From NCBI GenBank assembly GCA_013824115.1, contig PNNG01000010.1:122461-186460 (forward strand): a DNA stretch of 64,000 nucleotides, in the 5' to 3' direction. The stretch comes from Sphingobacteriaceae bacterium. GTDB lineage: Bacteria > Bacteroidota > Bacteroidia > UBA7662. Made by a program: the position numbers and the translations under genes. Under the pieces are notes generated by a model. That model made no database searches and was not told the DNA's origin. It saw nothing but the letters and a program-made list of their open reading frames with translations. Shown one piece after another: positions 7,605 to 16,009 of the stretch (positions within the stretch are counted from its first letter, which is position 1; each line of letters begins with the position of its first letter).

Positions 7605-8957
7605 TTATGCCTGCTTTTTGCCGGGCAGGATTTGCACGGCCGGTTCGCCCCGCAGTTTTTTGAGGAATTCGGCAACGGCCTGGAAGCTCACCACCTTATC
7701 GCTGAAATAGGTCTTGGTGCGCTCCTTTTCCATATCGGTAGCCTCCAACTGGTTGAGGATATTGAGCAGGTGCATTTTCATATGCCCCTTTTGGATGCCT
7801 GTGGTTACCAGCGATTTTACGGCAGCAAAGTTCTGAGCAAGGCCCACCGCAGCGGTGATCATCATCAGCTCTTCGGCATTGGGGTGACCCAACAGCTCGT
7901 GGCTGAATTTCACCATGGGGTGCAGGGTAGTGAGTCCGCCCACTGTACCCATAGCCAATGGAATATCAATCCAGAAGCGGAAAATGCCGTTCTCTACCGA
8001 TACCTTGGTGAGACTGCGGTATTGTCCGTCGCGGGCAGCGTAGGAATGAGCGCAGGCTTCTACAGCGCGGAAGTCGTTGCCAGTAGCCAAAACCACCGAG
8101 TCGATGCCGTTCATAATGCCCTTATTGTGGGTGGTAGCCCGGTAAGGTTCGATGGTAGCAATGCGGATGGCACGGGTGAATTTTTCGATGAATTCTTCGT
8201 TGGTGTAATCGTCACCGTCGGCCAGTTGGTCAACCGCGCAGCTCACCTCGCAACGCACCAAACACTCGGGGGTGTAGTTGCTGAGGATGCACATCACGAT
8301 GGTCACTTCTTTTTCGGCTTCCGCAAAGCGGTCGTCGGTAGCCAAAGCGCGACGCAGGATGCGGGCAAACTCCTCCAGGTTGGAATTGATGAAATTAGCC
8401 CCCATGGCATCCTTGGTTTCAAAAGTGGCATGGAGCTGGAAATAACCGGGCTCTAGATCGCTTTTATTCACCAATTCGATGCTGCTGATGCCACCGCCAC
8501 GTGCTCGCATGTTAGCGGTAATGTCGGCCGTGCCTTCGAGCAATTGCTTACGAAGCTCTGGCATAAAAGCAGCCAGTTTTTCGGCGTCGCCATTCCAGAT
8601 GAAGTGTACCTGACCAATTTTTTTGGTGGAGATTACCTCGGCCTTAAATCCGCCGCGGTTCAACCAGAAAGCCGCACTTTTAGAGGCGGCTGCCACTACC
8701 GAACTTTCTTCTATCACCATGGGAATGGTGTACAACTTGTCGTTGAGTAGGAAGTTGGGGGCCACACCGTAAGGCATGTAGAAGTTAGTGAGGGTGTTTT
8801 CGATGAATTCATCGTGCAGCTTTTGCACTTGTTCGTCGGTATGCCAATAATGGCTCAGCAGTTCGTAGGCCGCTTCGGGGTCTTTGAAATACTGGTTGCT
8901 GATCCACTCTATTTTGGCTGCTTTAGAAAGCTTCGAAAATCCTTTGATGGGCTGCAT
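7605..8957 (-). CDS. mvaA: Hydroxymethylglutaryl-CoA reductase, first gene of the mevalonate operon
   Basis: A 450-aa class II-type, soluble HMG-CoA reductase that forms mevalonate from HMG-CoA. Visible features are the substrate-loop EESSVVAAASKSA with the catalytic Glu, the GTVGGLTTLHP cofactor segment, and GIQKGHMKMH holding the catalytic His near the C-terminus. The length is slightly above that of typical class II enzymes (about 430). I chose the ATG at 8957 over the TTG at 8975 used by the track, because a TAnnTTTG promoter element ends only 15 nt upstream of that ATG. The next gene starts 1 nt after the stop. It controls entry into the mevalonate pathway encoded by this five-gene operon. 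Confidence 0.95.
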   Translation of the reverse strand: MQPIKGFSKLSKAAKIEWISNQYFKDPEAAYELLSHYWHTDEQVQKLHDEFIENTLTNFYMPYGVAPNFLLNDKLYTIPMVIEESSVVAAASKSAAFWLNRGGFKAEVISTKKIGQVHFIWNGDAEKLAAFMPELRKQLLEGTADITANMRARGGGISSIELVNKSDLEPGYFQLHATFETKDAMGANFINSNLEEFARILRRALATDDRFAEAEKEVTIVMCILSNYTPECLVRCEVSCAVDQLADGDDYTNEEFIEKFTRAIRIATIEPYRATTHNKGIMNGIDSVVLATGNDFRAVEACAHSYAARDGQYRSLTKVSVENGIFRFWIDIPLAMGTVGGLTTLHPMVKFSHELLGHPNAEELMMITAAVGLAQNFAAVKSLVTTGIQKGHMKMHLLNILNQLEATDMEKERTKTYFSDKVVSFQAVAEFLKKLRGEPAVQILPGKKQA

Positions 8958-8972
8958 GGTAAAAAATTGATG

Positions 8973-8980
8973 CAAAGTTA
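8973..8980 (-). promoter_or_regulatory. Bacteroidota -7 element (TAACTTTG) of the mevalonate operon
   Basis: On the minus strand TAACTTTG matches TAnnTTTG exactly and ends 15 nt before the HMG-CoA reductase ATG, implying a leader of about 10 nt. I could not find a well-spaced TTG (-33) element. Confidence 0.5.
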
Positions 8981-9176
8981 GTTAATGCGGGTCGCTTTCA
9001 CACGTAAAGCACCCAAGCATAACCCAACGCATTAAAGATTGTTTTAATGTGTAGGATTTTTAACACTGTGATAGGAATTAGGAGCTACACCTTGTTACAG
9101 CCTAAAAAGTCTTAATTTTCCGAACTTTGAAGCCTCCGATGGCACAAAACAAATTGCTGCAAGCACCCTTCTACCC

Positions 9177-9851
9177 ATGAGCAGTCACCACATCGTACGC
9201 GACAAACAAGAACCGGCCCTCATGGTAGCCAATGGGGCTGCCTGTTCTGAAGAGTTAATAGGCCAGCTGCTCGAGTGGAGCCCGTTCGTTTTGGCCCTCG
9301 ATGGTGCCTTGCCCCGCTTGCATCAATTAGGCATTAAGGTAGATGCCGTTTTAGGCGATTTCGACAGCATGCCCGACAATGCCCGGCATGTGGAGGCTCA
9401 GCAACCCATCAAAGTCATCCATGCGCCCGACCAAAACAAAACCGATTTGGAGAAAGGCCTCGATTATTTGTTGGCAGAAGGCCATCATGCCGTAAATGTA
9501 GTTTGGGCCACCGGTAGGCGTGCCGACCATAATTTGGCTAACCTCAGCAATGTGGTGAAGTATGCAGGAAGGTTGCAAATCAATGTGCTCGACGATTATT
9601 CGCGCATTTACCAATTGCCGTCCTATTTCAAAAAATGGTACCCGGCCGGGAGCATATTGTCGCTCGTTCCCATTGGCCGGGTTGAAGGCATCACCACGCA
9701 TAACCTGCGTTATCCTTTGCTGGGTGAAAGCCTCGAACTGGGCGTGCGCATCGGCACCAGCAATGAAGCCGCCAGCGAAGGTTGGGTTGAGATTACCCAT
9801 AAAAGTGGCCACTTGCTGCTCATGGAATGCTTCGATAGGGACCAGGCCTGA
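9177..9851 (+). CDS. thiN: Thiamine diphosphokinase
   Basis: A 224-aa enzyme that transfers diphosphate from ATP to thiamine, giving the cofactor thiamine diphosphate. The family motifs are present in order: LALDGALPRLHQLG, AVLGDFDSMP, HAPDQNKTDLEKGLDYLL and TGRRADHNLANLS, which together form the catalytic Asp-rich site. The ATG at 9177 starts a normal-length protein. The gene is transcribed away from the mevalonate operon and ends 1 nt from the stop of the convergent ORF6N gene, with no terminator between them. No TPP riboswitch is evident in the 219-nt upstream gap. The protein carries nothing unusual. Confidence 0.93.
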   Translation: MSSHHIVRDKQEPALMVANGAACSEELIGQLLEWSPFVLALDGALPRLHQLGIKVDAVLGDFDSMPDNARHVEAQQPIKVIHAPDQNKTDLEKGLDYLLAEGHHAVNVVWATGRRADHNLANLSNVVKYAGRLQINVLDDYSRIYQLPSYFKKWYPAGSILSLVPIGRVEGITTHNLRYPLLGESLELGVRIGTSNEAASEGWVEITHKSGHLLLMECFDRDQA

Positions 9852-9852
9852 G

Positions 9853-10392
9853 TCAGCCGTGCTGGTAACCCTTTATGGTTACCCGTTTCCCTTGATCGAA
9901 GAACTGCTCCAATTGCAGCGAAAGGGCCAAAATCATTTCTTCGCGGCTCATATCCCGGCCGTACAAATCCTCAATGCTCTTTTCGAGTTGCTGTAGTTTA
10001 TCGAGCACTTCGCGGTGGCTCAGGTAGGTAGCGCGCATGCGTTGGAATGCCCGCATGATGTAGATGTGTATGTCGATGGCCACATCGCTGTTCAGTACGC
10101 CAGACAGCATGCCAATGCCCAATTCGGTAAAAACCAAAGGGGCTTTGCGCCAACCCATGAGGTCAGCATTGGAAATCACAGAATGTGATTTCCAATTGGC
10201 AAACTCCTCTGGGGTGAGTTGAAACATAAAATCATCGGGGAAACGCCGTATTTGCCGACGAACTGCTTGGTTGAGAACGCGGGTTTCAACCCCGTAAAGC
10301 TTTGCCAAATCGCGGTCGAACATCACATGACGTCCTCTGATGAGGTGAATTTGCTTGGCAATTTCTCCCTCGCTGTAAATGCCTGGTAACAT
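9853..10392 (-). CDS. ORF6N domain protein (phage-type putative DNA-binding protein)
   Basis: A 179-aa protein whose first 90 residues form an ORF6N domain: IHLIRGRHVMFDRDLAKLYGVETRVLNQAVRRQIRRFPDDFMFQLT. This is followed by the typical ELGIGMLSGVLNSDVAIDIHIYIMRAF segment and a coiled-coil-like tail with LDKLQQLEKSIEDLYG. ORF6N domains occur in phage antirepressor-like proteins and, as chromosomal copies, in very many Bacteroidota genomes where their role is unknown. Nothing else nearby is phage-derived, so this is most likely a domesticated singleton. Its stop sits 1 nt from the thiN stop in convergent arrangement. The domain call is firm; the function is not known. Confidence 0.9.
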   Translation of the reverse strand: MLPGIYSEGEIAKQIHLIRGRHVMFDRDLAKLYGVETRVLNQAVRRQIRRFPDDFMFQLTPEEFANWKSHSVISNADLMGWRKAPLVFTELGIGMLSGVLNSDVAIDIHIYIMRAFQRMRATYLSHREVLDKLQQLEKSIEDLYGRDMSREEMILALSLQLEQFFDQGKRVTIKGYQHG

Positions 10393-10460
10393 GCGTTTTT
10401 GATGGCAATTTAACAGGCATCATTTTTAGTAATTCAGCGATTTGTTTAGCTTTTAAAGCA

Positions 10461-10488
10461 ACAAAACCGGCGCTATGGCCGGTTTTGT
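10461..10488 (-). terminator. Intrinsic terminator after acyl-CoA dehydrogenase
   Basis: A perfect 10-bp stem ACAAAACCGG / CCGGTTTTGT with an 8-nt loop lies 18 nt beyond the acyl-CoA dehydrogenase stop. It has A/T-rich flanks on both sides, so it may also act on the plus strand. Confidence 0.75.
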
Positions 10489-10506
10489 CGTTAAGTAAAC
10501 TTCTGC

Positions 10507-11646
10507 TTATTTCAATACTTCGCGTGCAATTACAATCTTCTGCACCTCCGAAGTTCCTTCGTAAATCTGCGTGATTTTGGCATCGCGCATCATGCGCTCA
10601 ACGTGATACTCTTTTACGTAACCGTAACCACCATGTACCTGTACCGCTTCGGTAGCAATACGCATGGCAATGGTAGAAGCAAAAAGTTTGGCTTGAGCGC
10701 TTGCCATGGCATAATCGCCATCGGTATCTTTCAACCAGGCCGCTTTGAGGCACAATAAGCGCGCAGCCTCCACTTCGGTAGCCATGTCGGCCAATTTGAA
10801 CTGAATGGCTTGGTGGTTCATGATTTCGGTGCCAAAAGCCTTGCGCTCTTTCGAATACTTCACCGAAAGCTCCAGGGCGCCACTGGCTATGCCCAAGGCC
10901 TGGGCGGCAATGCCAATACGTCCGCCAGAGAGCACTTTCATGGCAAACTTAAATCCGAATCCATCTTCTCCAATGCGGTTTTCCTTGGGAACCTTCACAT
11001 TGGTGAACATGATGCTGTGGGTGTCGCTACCGCGGATACCCATTTTATCTTCTTTTTTGCCTACTTGGAACCCCTCTGACTCACGCTCAACGAGGAAAGC
11101 ATTGATGCCTTTGTGGCCCTTGTCCACATCGGTTTGTGCAATGACAATGTAGGTGCTGGCGCTGTTGCCGTTGGTAATCCAGTTTTTGGTGCCATTGAGC
11201 AAATAATGATCGCCCATGTCGATGGCTGTGGTGCGTTGTGAAGTGGCGTCAGAACCGGCTTCGGGCTCCGACAAACAGAAAGCACCGATTTTGCGTCCTG
11301 TTGCCAAATCGGGCAAATATTTCTTCTTCTGCTCCTCACTGCCAAAAGTTTCGATGCCCCAGCAAACCAAGGAGTTATTTACCGACATGCAAACGGAAGC
11401 CGAAGCATCTACTTTCGAAATTTCTTCCATGGCCAACACATACGAAATGGTATCCATGCCGCCGCCGCCATACTCCGGACTCACCATCATGCCCATAAAT
11501 CCCAGCTCACCCATTTTGCGGATTTGCTCGGCAGGGAATTTCTGCTCGTTGTCGCGTTCAATAACGCCTGGAAGTAGTTCAGTTTGTGCGAAATCGCGTG
11601 CAGCCTGACGAATCATCAAGTGCTCTTCGGTAAGATTAAATTCCAT
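10507..11646 (-). CDS. Acyl-CoA dehydrogenase (short-/medium-chain type)
   Basis: A 379-aa flavoprotein that oxidises acyl-CoA to trans-2-enoyl-CoA and passes electrons to an electron-transfer flavoprotein. Family signatures: GAFCLSEPEAGSDATSQRT (FAD/substrate region), the RIGIAAQALGIASGALELSVKYSKERKAFG helix, and C-terminal QVHGGYGYVKEYHVERMMRDAKITQIYEGTSEVQKIVIAREVLK. The Glu of IYEGTSE is the usual catalytic base of butyryl/short-chain enzymes. The length is standard. It is a single-gene unit with its own -7 promoter element upstream and a hairpin terminator downstream. The chain-length preference cannot be told from the sequence. It may serve fatty acid or branched-chain amino acid breakdown, and phenylacetate catabolism genes lie 2 kb away. 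Confidence 0.95.
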   Translation of the reverse strand: MEFNLTEEHLMIRQAARDFAQTELLPGVIERDNEQKFPAEQIRKMGELGFMGMMVSPEYGGGGMDTISYVLAMEEISKVDASASVCMSVNNSLVCWGIETFGSEEQKKKYLPDLATGRKIGAFCLSEPEAGSDATSQRTTAIDMGDHYLLNGTKNWITNGNSASTYIVIAQTDVDKGHKGINAFLVERESEGFQVGKKEDKMGIRGSDTHSIMFTNVKVPKENRIGEDGFGFKFAMKVLSGGRIGIAAQALGIASGALELSVKYSKERKAFGTEIMNHQAIQFKLADMATEVEAARLLCLKAAWLKDTDGDYAMASAQAKLFASTIAMRIATEAVQVHGGYGYVKEYHVERMMRDAKITQIYEGTSEVQKIVIAREVLK

Positions 11647-11707
11647 TGCCAGTAATTAGTACGATGATGCTTTAACAAGCTGCTGCGGCGCAGGTTTTAA
11701 AGCAGTG

Positions 11708-11715
11708 CAAATATA
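11708..11715 (-). promoter_or_regulatory. -7 promoter element (TATATTTG) for acyl-CoA dehydrogenase
   Basis: A minus-strand exact match to TAnnTTTG, 61 nt upstream of the ATG, in the 103-bp gap upstream of the gene. Confidence 0.45.
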
Positions 11716-11749
11716 GCTTTTACACAGCAAGAATTTGCTGCTCAGCGGT

Positions 11750-12874
11750 TCAATTCGCGATAATCGACCAGATTTCGCGTCTGATTCCGGCATTTACCGC
11801 AATGGCCAAAATCATCGACACAATCAAGCCCACGCTCACATAAACTATGTCCTTGCCAATAAGGGTCCATGTTTTACGCCATTTGCCCGTAGAAGCACCA
11901 TATTTGGCCGCTTTCATGCCCACTTCCCTACCAGCCAACAGGCCAATAAATACCCAGGTGGTACTCATGGGAATGGTATTCACTTGCGTAAACCAAAATA
12001 AAATGAAGGCGTATACCAGATCGATGAGGGTGGCGGAACGCACATCGGCCACATCTGACTTTTCATTGACAATGCCTTGAATTTTATCGCCTTTCAGGTA
12101 GAATAACAAGCCCAAACCACCAAAAATAAATGCAAGGAAGAACAGAAGCTCAGCCACATTCAGCGAACGCGGCAAATAAACCGCTATGTTGGCTGCATCT
12201 TGAGCAATCCACAAATACCACAAAGTTCCACTGGTGAGCCATTGAAACCACACCCATGCTTGGTGGGCCTCCCCTTTAACCAACCGCTGGAAAGGTTTAG
12301 CAAAAATCAGCCAAATAAGAACCGAACAAGAAAAGGCAATAAAATAGCCTGAAGTACTCTTTTGAAGCATGCCGGTTACCGTACTCAAACTACCTGAAAA
12401 GGAAGTAAGCAACATGAAAGTAGTACTTACCGGGATTTTCATGCGTGTAAGTACCAACAATATGACCGGTGCTGCCAGTTGTAAAAATGCAAATTCGGTG
12501 GGTGCTTGCTCCAAACCTTTGCTTTGCAAACGTAAAAAAGAAACGTCACCATCGTACAAGAACCAACTCGTTAAAATAGCAAATACAAAGATGAGCCCGA
12601 TGTATAACCACAACCAATACCACTTGCGATTGCTATTAGAGGCAATGAAAGTCCCAATCGTTTGGATGCTGTCGTTGGCCACTGCACTGTAGCCGGCAAA
12701 CATGAAGCCCAGCCACATGGCAATTCTGGGATAAGGGTAAAACACGGCTGAAACCAGCATCGCTAAGCCAATCAACAAAAAGAATTTACGCTCTCTGCGT
12801 GCGTAAACCATGAACAAGTTCATCCGCGTTGATCCGGCTTTTCCCGGTGTCGGTGCTTTAAAGTGCTTCCCCAT
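11750..12874 (-). CDS. PiT-like inorganic phosphate transporter family membrane protein
   Basis: A 374-aa multi-spanning membrane protein with about ten hydrophobic segments. Two repeats recall the PiT phosphate symporter signature: YSAVANDSIQTIGTFIAS (compare GANDVANAFG) with VSTTFMLLTSFSG, and later NTIPMSTTWVFIGLLAGREVG (compare VPVSTTH). PiT proteins move phosphate with Na+ or H+ across the inner membrane. Here the pattern is divergent, so substrate and ion are uncertain. I preferred the ATG at 12874 (MGKHFKAP) to the upstream TTG of the track. The gene stands alone, 89 nt downstream of apaG on the same strand. No phoU-like gene is adjacent, which is often the case for true Pit systems. 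Confidence 0.75.
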   Translation of the reverse strand: MGKHFKAPTPGKAGSTRMNLFMVYARRERKFFLLIGLAMLVSAVFYPYPRIAMWLGFMFAGYSAVANDSIQTIGTFIASNSNRKWYWLWLYIGLIFVFAILTSWFLYDGDVSFLRLQSKGLEQAPTEFAFLQLAAPVILLVLTRMKIPVSTTFMLLTSFSGSLSTVTGMLQKSTSGYFIAFSCSVLIWLIFAKPFQRLVKGEAHQAWVWFQWLTSGTLWYLWIAQDAANIAVYLPRSLNVAELLFFLAFIFGGLGLLFYLKGDKIQGIVNEKSDVADVRSATLIDLVYAFILFWFTQVNTIPMSTTWVFIGLLAGREVGMKAAKYGASTGKWRKTWTLIGKDIVYVSVGLIVSMILAIAVNAGIRREIWSIIAN

Positions 12875-12963
12875 ACGATAGTGGCAAGACAAAGGTCATA
12901 TTTCTCTCCGAATGCGCCACCATTCACAGGTTATCTTTCTGTTAACAATTCCGTAACATGACC

Positions 12964-13350
12964 TCAGTTAAGCAAATGGGGAGCCAAGAGGGTAAATGCG
13001 GGCACTTCCAATTGAAGCTCCTCCCCATCTGCTTTCCTAACCGCAAAAAAACGGCCCGCCATGCGGCCAAAGGAGGATTTCAAATTACAATAGGAAACAT
13101 ACTCGTGCGTATGACCAGGGGCAATGTGTGGCTGTTTGCCCACCAAACCTTCTCCGGCTACCATGCGGCGTTTGGTTACTCCGTCGTGAATGTGCCACTC
13201 GCGCGACAACACCTGTATGGCAACACTGCCATGATTGGTGATGCGGATGTGGTAAGCAAACAGGAATTCGTCGCTGAACGGCACCGAGTACTCAGGCGCA
13301 AAATGCGTTGCTACCTGTATTTCAATGTCGTTCGTAATGGCCGTATACAT
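12964..13350 (-). CDS. apaG: ApaG domain protein
   Basis: A 128-aa protein starting MYTAITNDIEIQVATHFAPEYS, with the ApaG hallmark stretches FAYHIRITNHGSVAIQVLSREWHIHDG, VAGEGLVGKQPHIAPG and the ending VRKADGEELQLEVPAFTLLAP. ApaG is a fibronectin-like beta sandwich; the enterobacterial protein is linked to Co2+/Mg2+ sensitivity and its biochemical role is unresolved. The track start at 13440 overlaps paaD, so I chose the ATG at 13350, 13 nt after the paaD stop, at the normal family length. Its position makes it the last gene of the paaABCD transcript, although no functional link to phenylacetate breakdown is known to me. Confidence 0.92.
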   Translation of the reverse strand: MYTAITNDIEIQVATHFAPEYSVPFSDEFLFAYHIRITNHGSVAIQVLSREWHIHDGVTKRRMVAGEGLVGKQPHIAPGHTHEYVSYCNLKSSFGRMAGRFFAVRKADGEELQLEVPAFTLLAPHLLN

Positions 13351-13363
13351 GCCCCTAATATCT

Positions 13364-13858
13364 TTAAATAGGTTTGAATTGCTCAAATGCCTGCAAACAA
13401 TCGTAGCAATAGTGCATCGAGCGGCAGAGGGTAGGCCCAAAAGGCGTCTTCAAAGTGGTATTGGTGCTGTTGCAATACGGACAAGCCGTGTGCTCCAACA
13501 GTTTCATGTCGGGCTCGTCTTTGTATTTAGGTGGAGGAGCCAAACCAAAGTTCTTGATGATTTCGCGGCCTTTTTCGCTGATGCGGTTGCTACTCCAGGT
13601 AACATCAAAATTGGTTTCTACCTGCACTTCAGCAAAACCCAGGCTGGCAACAGCATCGTGTACCTGCTTTTCCATGAGTTTGATGGCCGGACAACCCGAA
13701 AAAGTAGGGGTCATGCGTACTTGCACGGCCCCTTCTTCGGTGATTTGCACATCAGTTATGATGCCTAAATCGACCACCGAAAGCACCGGAATTTCCGGGT
13801 CCATTACGGTAGCGATGGCATCCCAAATGGCTTGGGTATCGGTGGTTGCGTTTACCAT
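13364..13858 (-). CDS. paaD: Phenylacetyl-CoA epoxidase assembly subunit PaaD
   Basis: A 164-aa protein. The N-terminal two thirds is a MIP18/DUF59-like domain (VMDPEIPVLSVVDLGIITDV, MTPTFSGCPAIKLM). The C-terminus carries a zinc-ribbon-like set of cysteines in CPYCNSTNTTLKTPFGPTLCRSMHYCYDC. PaaD is thought to help mature the iron or Fe-S centres of the PaaABCE ring-1,2-epoxidase of phenylacetyl-CoA. It overlaps the paaC stop by 7 bp, as usual for tightly coupled paa genes. The usual fifth gene, paaE (reductase), does not follow; apaG does. Confidence 0.94.
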   Translation of the reverse strand: MVNATTDTQAIWDAIATVMDPEIPVLSVVDLGIITDVQITEEGAVQVRMTPTFSGCPAIKLMEKQVHDAVASLGFAEVQVETNFDVTWSSNRISEKGREIIKNFGLAPPPKYKDEPDMKLLEHTACPYCNSTNTTLKTPFGPTLCRSMHYCYDCLQAFEQFKPI

Positions 13859-14622
13859 TCGGCAGCAGGGTCGATGCGGAAAACTTCGGTCATCTCGTCG
13901 AGCAAGGGCTGCAGGTATTCGGTGTGAAAGCCTTTTCGACCTCCATAAATAGGCTCGAGCTTTTCTGCATCCGGCATTTTGAGTCCGGCTTCCTCGACAA
14001 TGGCACCCACTTCACCCAACCAGGCAGTGCGGATGGCTGCTTCGCCTTTGTAAATGCCTTGTTGTACCAGCAATGCTTCTCCCTCAAACGATTCAAACAT
14101 GCCCAAAGCCAAGGCCATGTTTTGGTTGAGGGCTGATTGCATGCGGGCTTTGCTTTCTTCACTTCCTTGTCCGAGCTGCTTTACAAAGGTGCTGGCGTGG
14201 AAAACGTGGTATTTGATTTCGCCTTTCACCTTGCGGGCCAGCTTGGCCAACGGATCGTAAGCGCTATGAGAAGCGTCTTCAAATCGAATCAAAGCAGCCA
14301 CATCGAATAGCAGGTGACGCACCAAGCTGAAATCGTACTCGCCAATGGGGTATTCTACCAGCTGACAAGAAGTGAAATCGGTTTCGTTGCGCATGAAAGC
14401 CAGCGTATCGGGATCGGCTTCGCCCAATTGCTCGTACAAAATGCTGTACAAGCCCAAAGCATGGCCAATTTTGTCTTGCGCAATAGAAGAAAATGCAATG
14501 TCTTCTTCCAGAATAGGGCCCAAGCCGGTCCATTCTGAATTGCGGTGACCTATGATCAAATGGTCGTCGGCCATGGCCAGCAACAAGCGGCGCAAGGCAT
14601 TCAAGGTATCGGTATTAAACAT
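13852..14622 (-). CDS. paaC: Phenylacetyl-CoA epoxidase structural subunit PaaC
   Basis: A 256-aa ferritin-like helical protein matching PaaC. It opens LLLAMADDHLIIGHRNSEWTGLGPILEEDIAFSSIAQDKIGHALGLYSIL and later has KGEIKYHVFHASTFVKQLGQGSEESKARMQ. PaaC pairs with the catalytic PaaA in the multicomponent monooxygenase that epoxidises phenylacetyl-CoA, but lacks the di-iron site itself. It overlaps paaB by 8 bp and paaD by 7 bp. The length is normal (about 250). The epoxidase complex would act in the cytosol. Confidence 0.95.
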   Translation of the reverse strand: MFNTDTLNALRRLLLAMADDHLIIGHRNSEWTGLGPILEEDIAFSSIAQDKIGHALGLYSILYEQLGEADPDTLAFMRNETDFTSCQLVEYPIGEYDFSLVRHLLFDVAALIRFEDASHSAYDPLAKLARKVKGEIKYHVFHASTFVKQLGQGSEESKARMQSALNQNMALALGMFESFEGEALLVQQGIYKGEAAIRTAWLGEVGAIVEEAGLKMPDAEKLEPIYGGRKGFHTEYLQPLLDEMTEVFRIDPAAEW

Positions 14623-14998
14623 CGAGCTGGGCTTTTTTGTAGGCGGCTATCTTGTCGTTGACTTTGTAACCGGCCGGATCGCGGTACATTTTTTCAGGCG
14701 TGGTGCTGAACACATCGTAATCGTCGTAGTTCATGGCCAAAACATCGCGGGTGTTCACAATCCACAAATTCACGGTTTCGCCACGGCGGGCATATTGCTC
14801 TTTGGCGAACAACAGCGCCATTTCGGCATTGGGGGCATGCACCACGCCCACGCTGCTGTGCTTTTCGCCGCGCTTTTTCTGGTGGAATACTTGGTAAGTT
14901 TCCCAATGCTCTTCGCGCTGCAGGGTTTGATCCGGATTTTTCTCCTCCGCATCAATGCCCAAGCGGGTAATGCGTGGGTCGAGTGATTGAATGTTCAT
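14615..14998 (-). CDS. paaB: Phenylacetyl-CoA epoxidase subunit PaaB
   Basis: A 127-aa protein with the PaaB pattern WETYQVFHQKKRGEKHSSVGVVHAPNAEMALLFAKEQYARRGETVNLWIVNTRDV. PaaB is a small subunit that bridges PaaAC heterodimers in the phenylacetyl-CoA epoxidase. The protein carries about 20 extra residues at the N-terminus (MNIQSLDPRITRLGIDAEEKNPD) before the conserved core. Of the two candidate starts near there, I kept the ATG 9 nt after the paaA stop. It is translationally coupled to paaC through an 8-bp overlap. Confidence 0.93.
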   Translation of the reverse strand: MNIQSLDPRITRLGIDAEEKNPDQTLQREEHWETYQVFHQKKRGEKHSSVGVVHAPNAEMALLFAKEQYARRGETVNLWIVNTRDVLAMNYDDYDVFSTTPEKMYRDPAGYKVNDKIAAYKKAQLDV

Positions 14999-15007
14999 GG
15001 GTTTGGT

Positions 15008-15997
15008 TTAAGCCAATGGCGTTACATAGTGTTGATCGGCACGCTTGAGGGCTGCACGCACCCAGGCACCACGCTCTTCAGAAGCACGACGTACAGCCAG
15101 GCGCTCGGCATTGCACGGGCCGTTACCCTTGATAACTTCATAAAACTCGTTCCAATCGGGTTCGGTGAACTCCCACTGGTTGGTTTCTGGATTTTTCTTG
15201 AGGTTTGGATCAGGCAAGGTCAAACCAATCTCCCAAATCTTGGGCACATACATGGAAAGAAACTGCTGACGCATATCGTCGTTCGAGGCCATCTTCACTT
15301 TCCAGCGCATGAGGGTTTCGGTATGTTGACTCATTTTGTCGCTCGGACCAAAGAAGTGCATGATGGGCTGCCACCAGCGGTTAAGGGCGTCTTGCACCAT
15401 GGCACGTTGCGTTGGAGTTCCTGTGGCGAGGTACACAAATACGCTGTGGCCTTGCTTGAGGTGGAAGCTTTCTTCGTAGCAAATCCGCTCGAGGGCACGA
15501 CAGTAGGGCCCATAAGAGCCCTTGCTGTTGGCTACCTGGTTTACAATGGCAGCGGCATCGATGAGGAAGCCAATAACGGCCACATCGGCCCAGGTTTTGG
15601 CCGGATAGTTAAATACGTTCGAATATTTCGATTTGCCATTGATAAGGTCATTGATCATGTCCTCGCGGCTTTTGCCCAGGGTTTCGGCAGCGCTGTACAA
15701 CAACTGTGCGTGGCCCACTTCGTCCTGCACCTTCGCCATGAGGGCCAATTTGCGGCGGAAACCGGGGGCGCGGGTAATCCATGTGCCTTCGGGCAGCGCG
15801 CCAATGATTTCTGAGTGGGCGTGCTGCTCAATCATGCGAATGAGCTGGCGGCGGTAATCGGCCGGCATCCAATCGCGTGGTTCAATTTTTTCGCCACGGG
15901 CAATGCGGGCTTCAAATTCGGCCAGCAAAACAGGGTCTTCAGCCTGCATTTCGGGCTTCTTCTTCTGATCGTCGTGGATATATCCTCCTCCGTACAT
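15008..15997 (-). CDS. paaA: Phenylacetyl-CoA epoxidase catalytic subunit PaaA
   Basis: A 329-aa ferritin-like di-iron protein. It begins [18 protein letters not shown] and contains ExxH iron-ligand motifs in [19 protein letters not shown] and [15 protein letters not shown], with the conserved ending [22 protein letters not shown]. It inserts oxygen into the aromatic ring of phenylacetyl-CoA, the committing step of the aerobic hybrid pathway. The gene starts 12 nt after the TetR regulator stop. No paaG, paaH, paaJ, paaK or paaZ is in the window, so the rest of the pathway must be elsewhere or absent. Confidence 0.96.
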   Translation of the reverse strand: MYGGGYIHDDQKKKPEMQAEDPVLLAEFEARIARGEKIEPRDWMPADYRRQLIRMIEQHAHSEIIGALPEGTWITRAPGFRRKLALMAKVQDEVGHAQLLYSAAETLGKSREDMINDLINGKSKYSNVFNYPAKTWADVAVIGFLIDAAAIVNQVANSKGSYGPYCRALERICYEESFHLKQGHSVFVYLATGTPTQRAMVQDALNRWWQPIMHFFGPSDKMSQHTETLMRWKVKMASNDDMRQQFLSMYVPKIWEIGLTLPDPNLKKNPETNQWEFTEPDWNEFYEVIKGNGPCNAERLAVRRASEERGAWVRAALKRADQHYVTPLA

Positions 15998-16009
15998 GGT
16001 ATGTGGTGT

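Noticed and set aside
9001-9176. TPP riboswitch upstream of thiN
   Set aside because: The CTGAGA and related THI-box core sequences are not seen in the gap.
9351-9996. ORFs overlapping thiN and ORF6N in other frames
   Set aside because: Both parent genes have clear family motifs; the overlapping frames do not.
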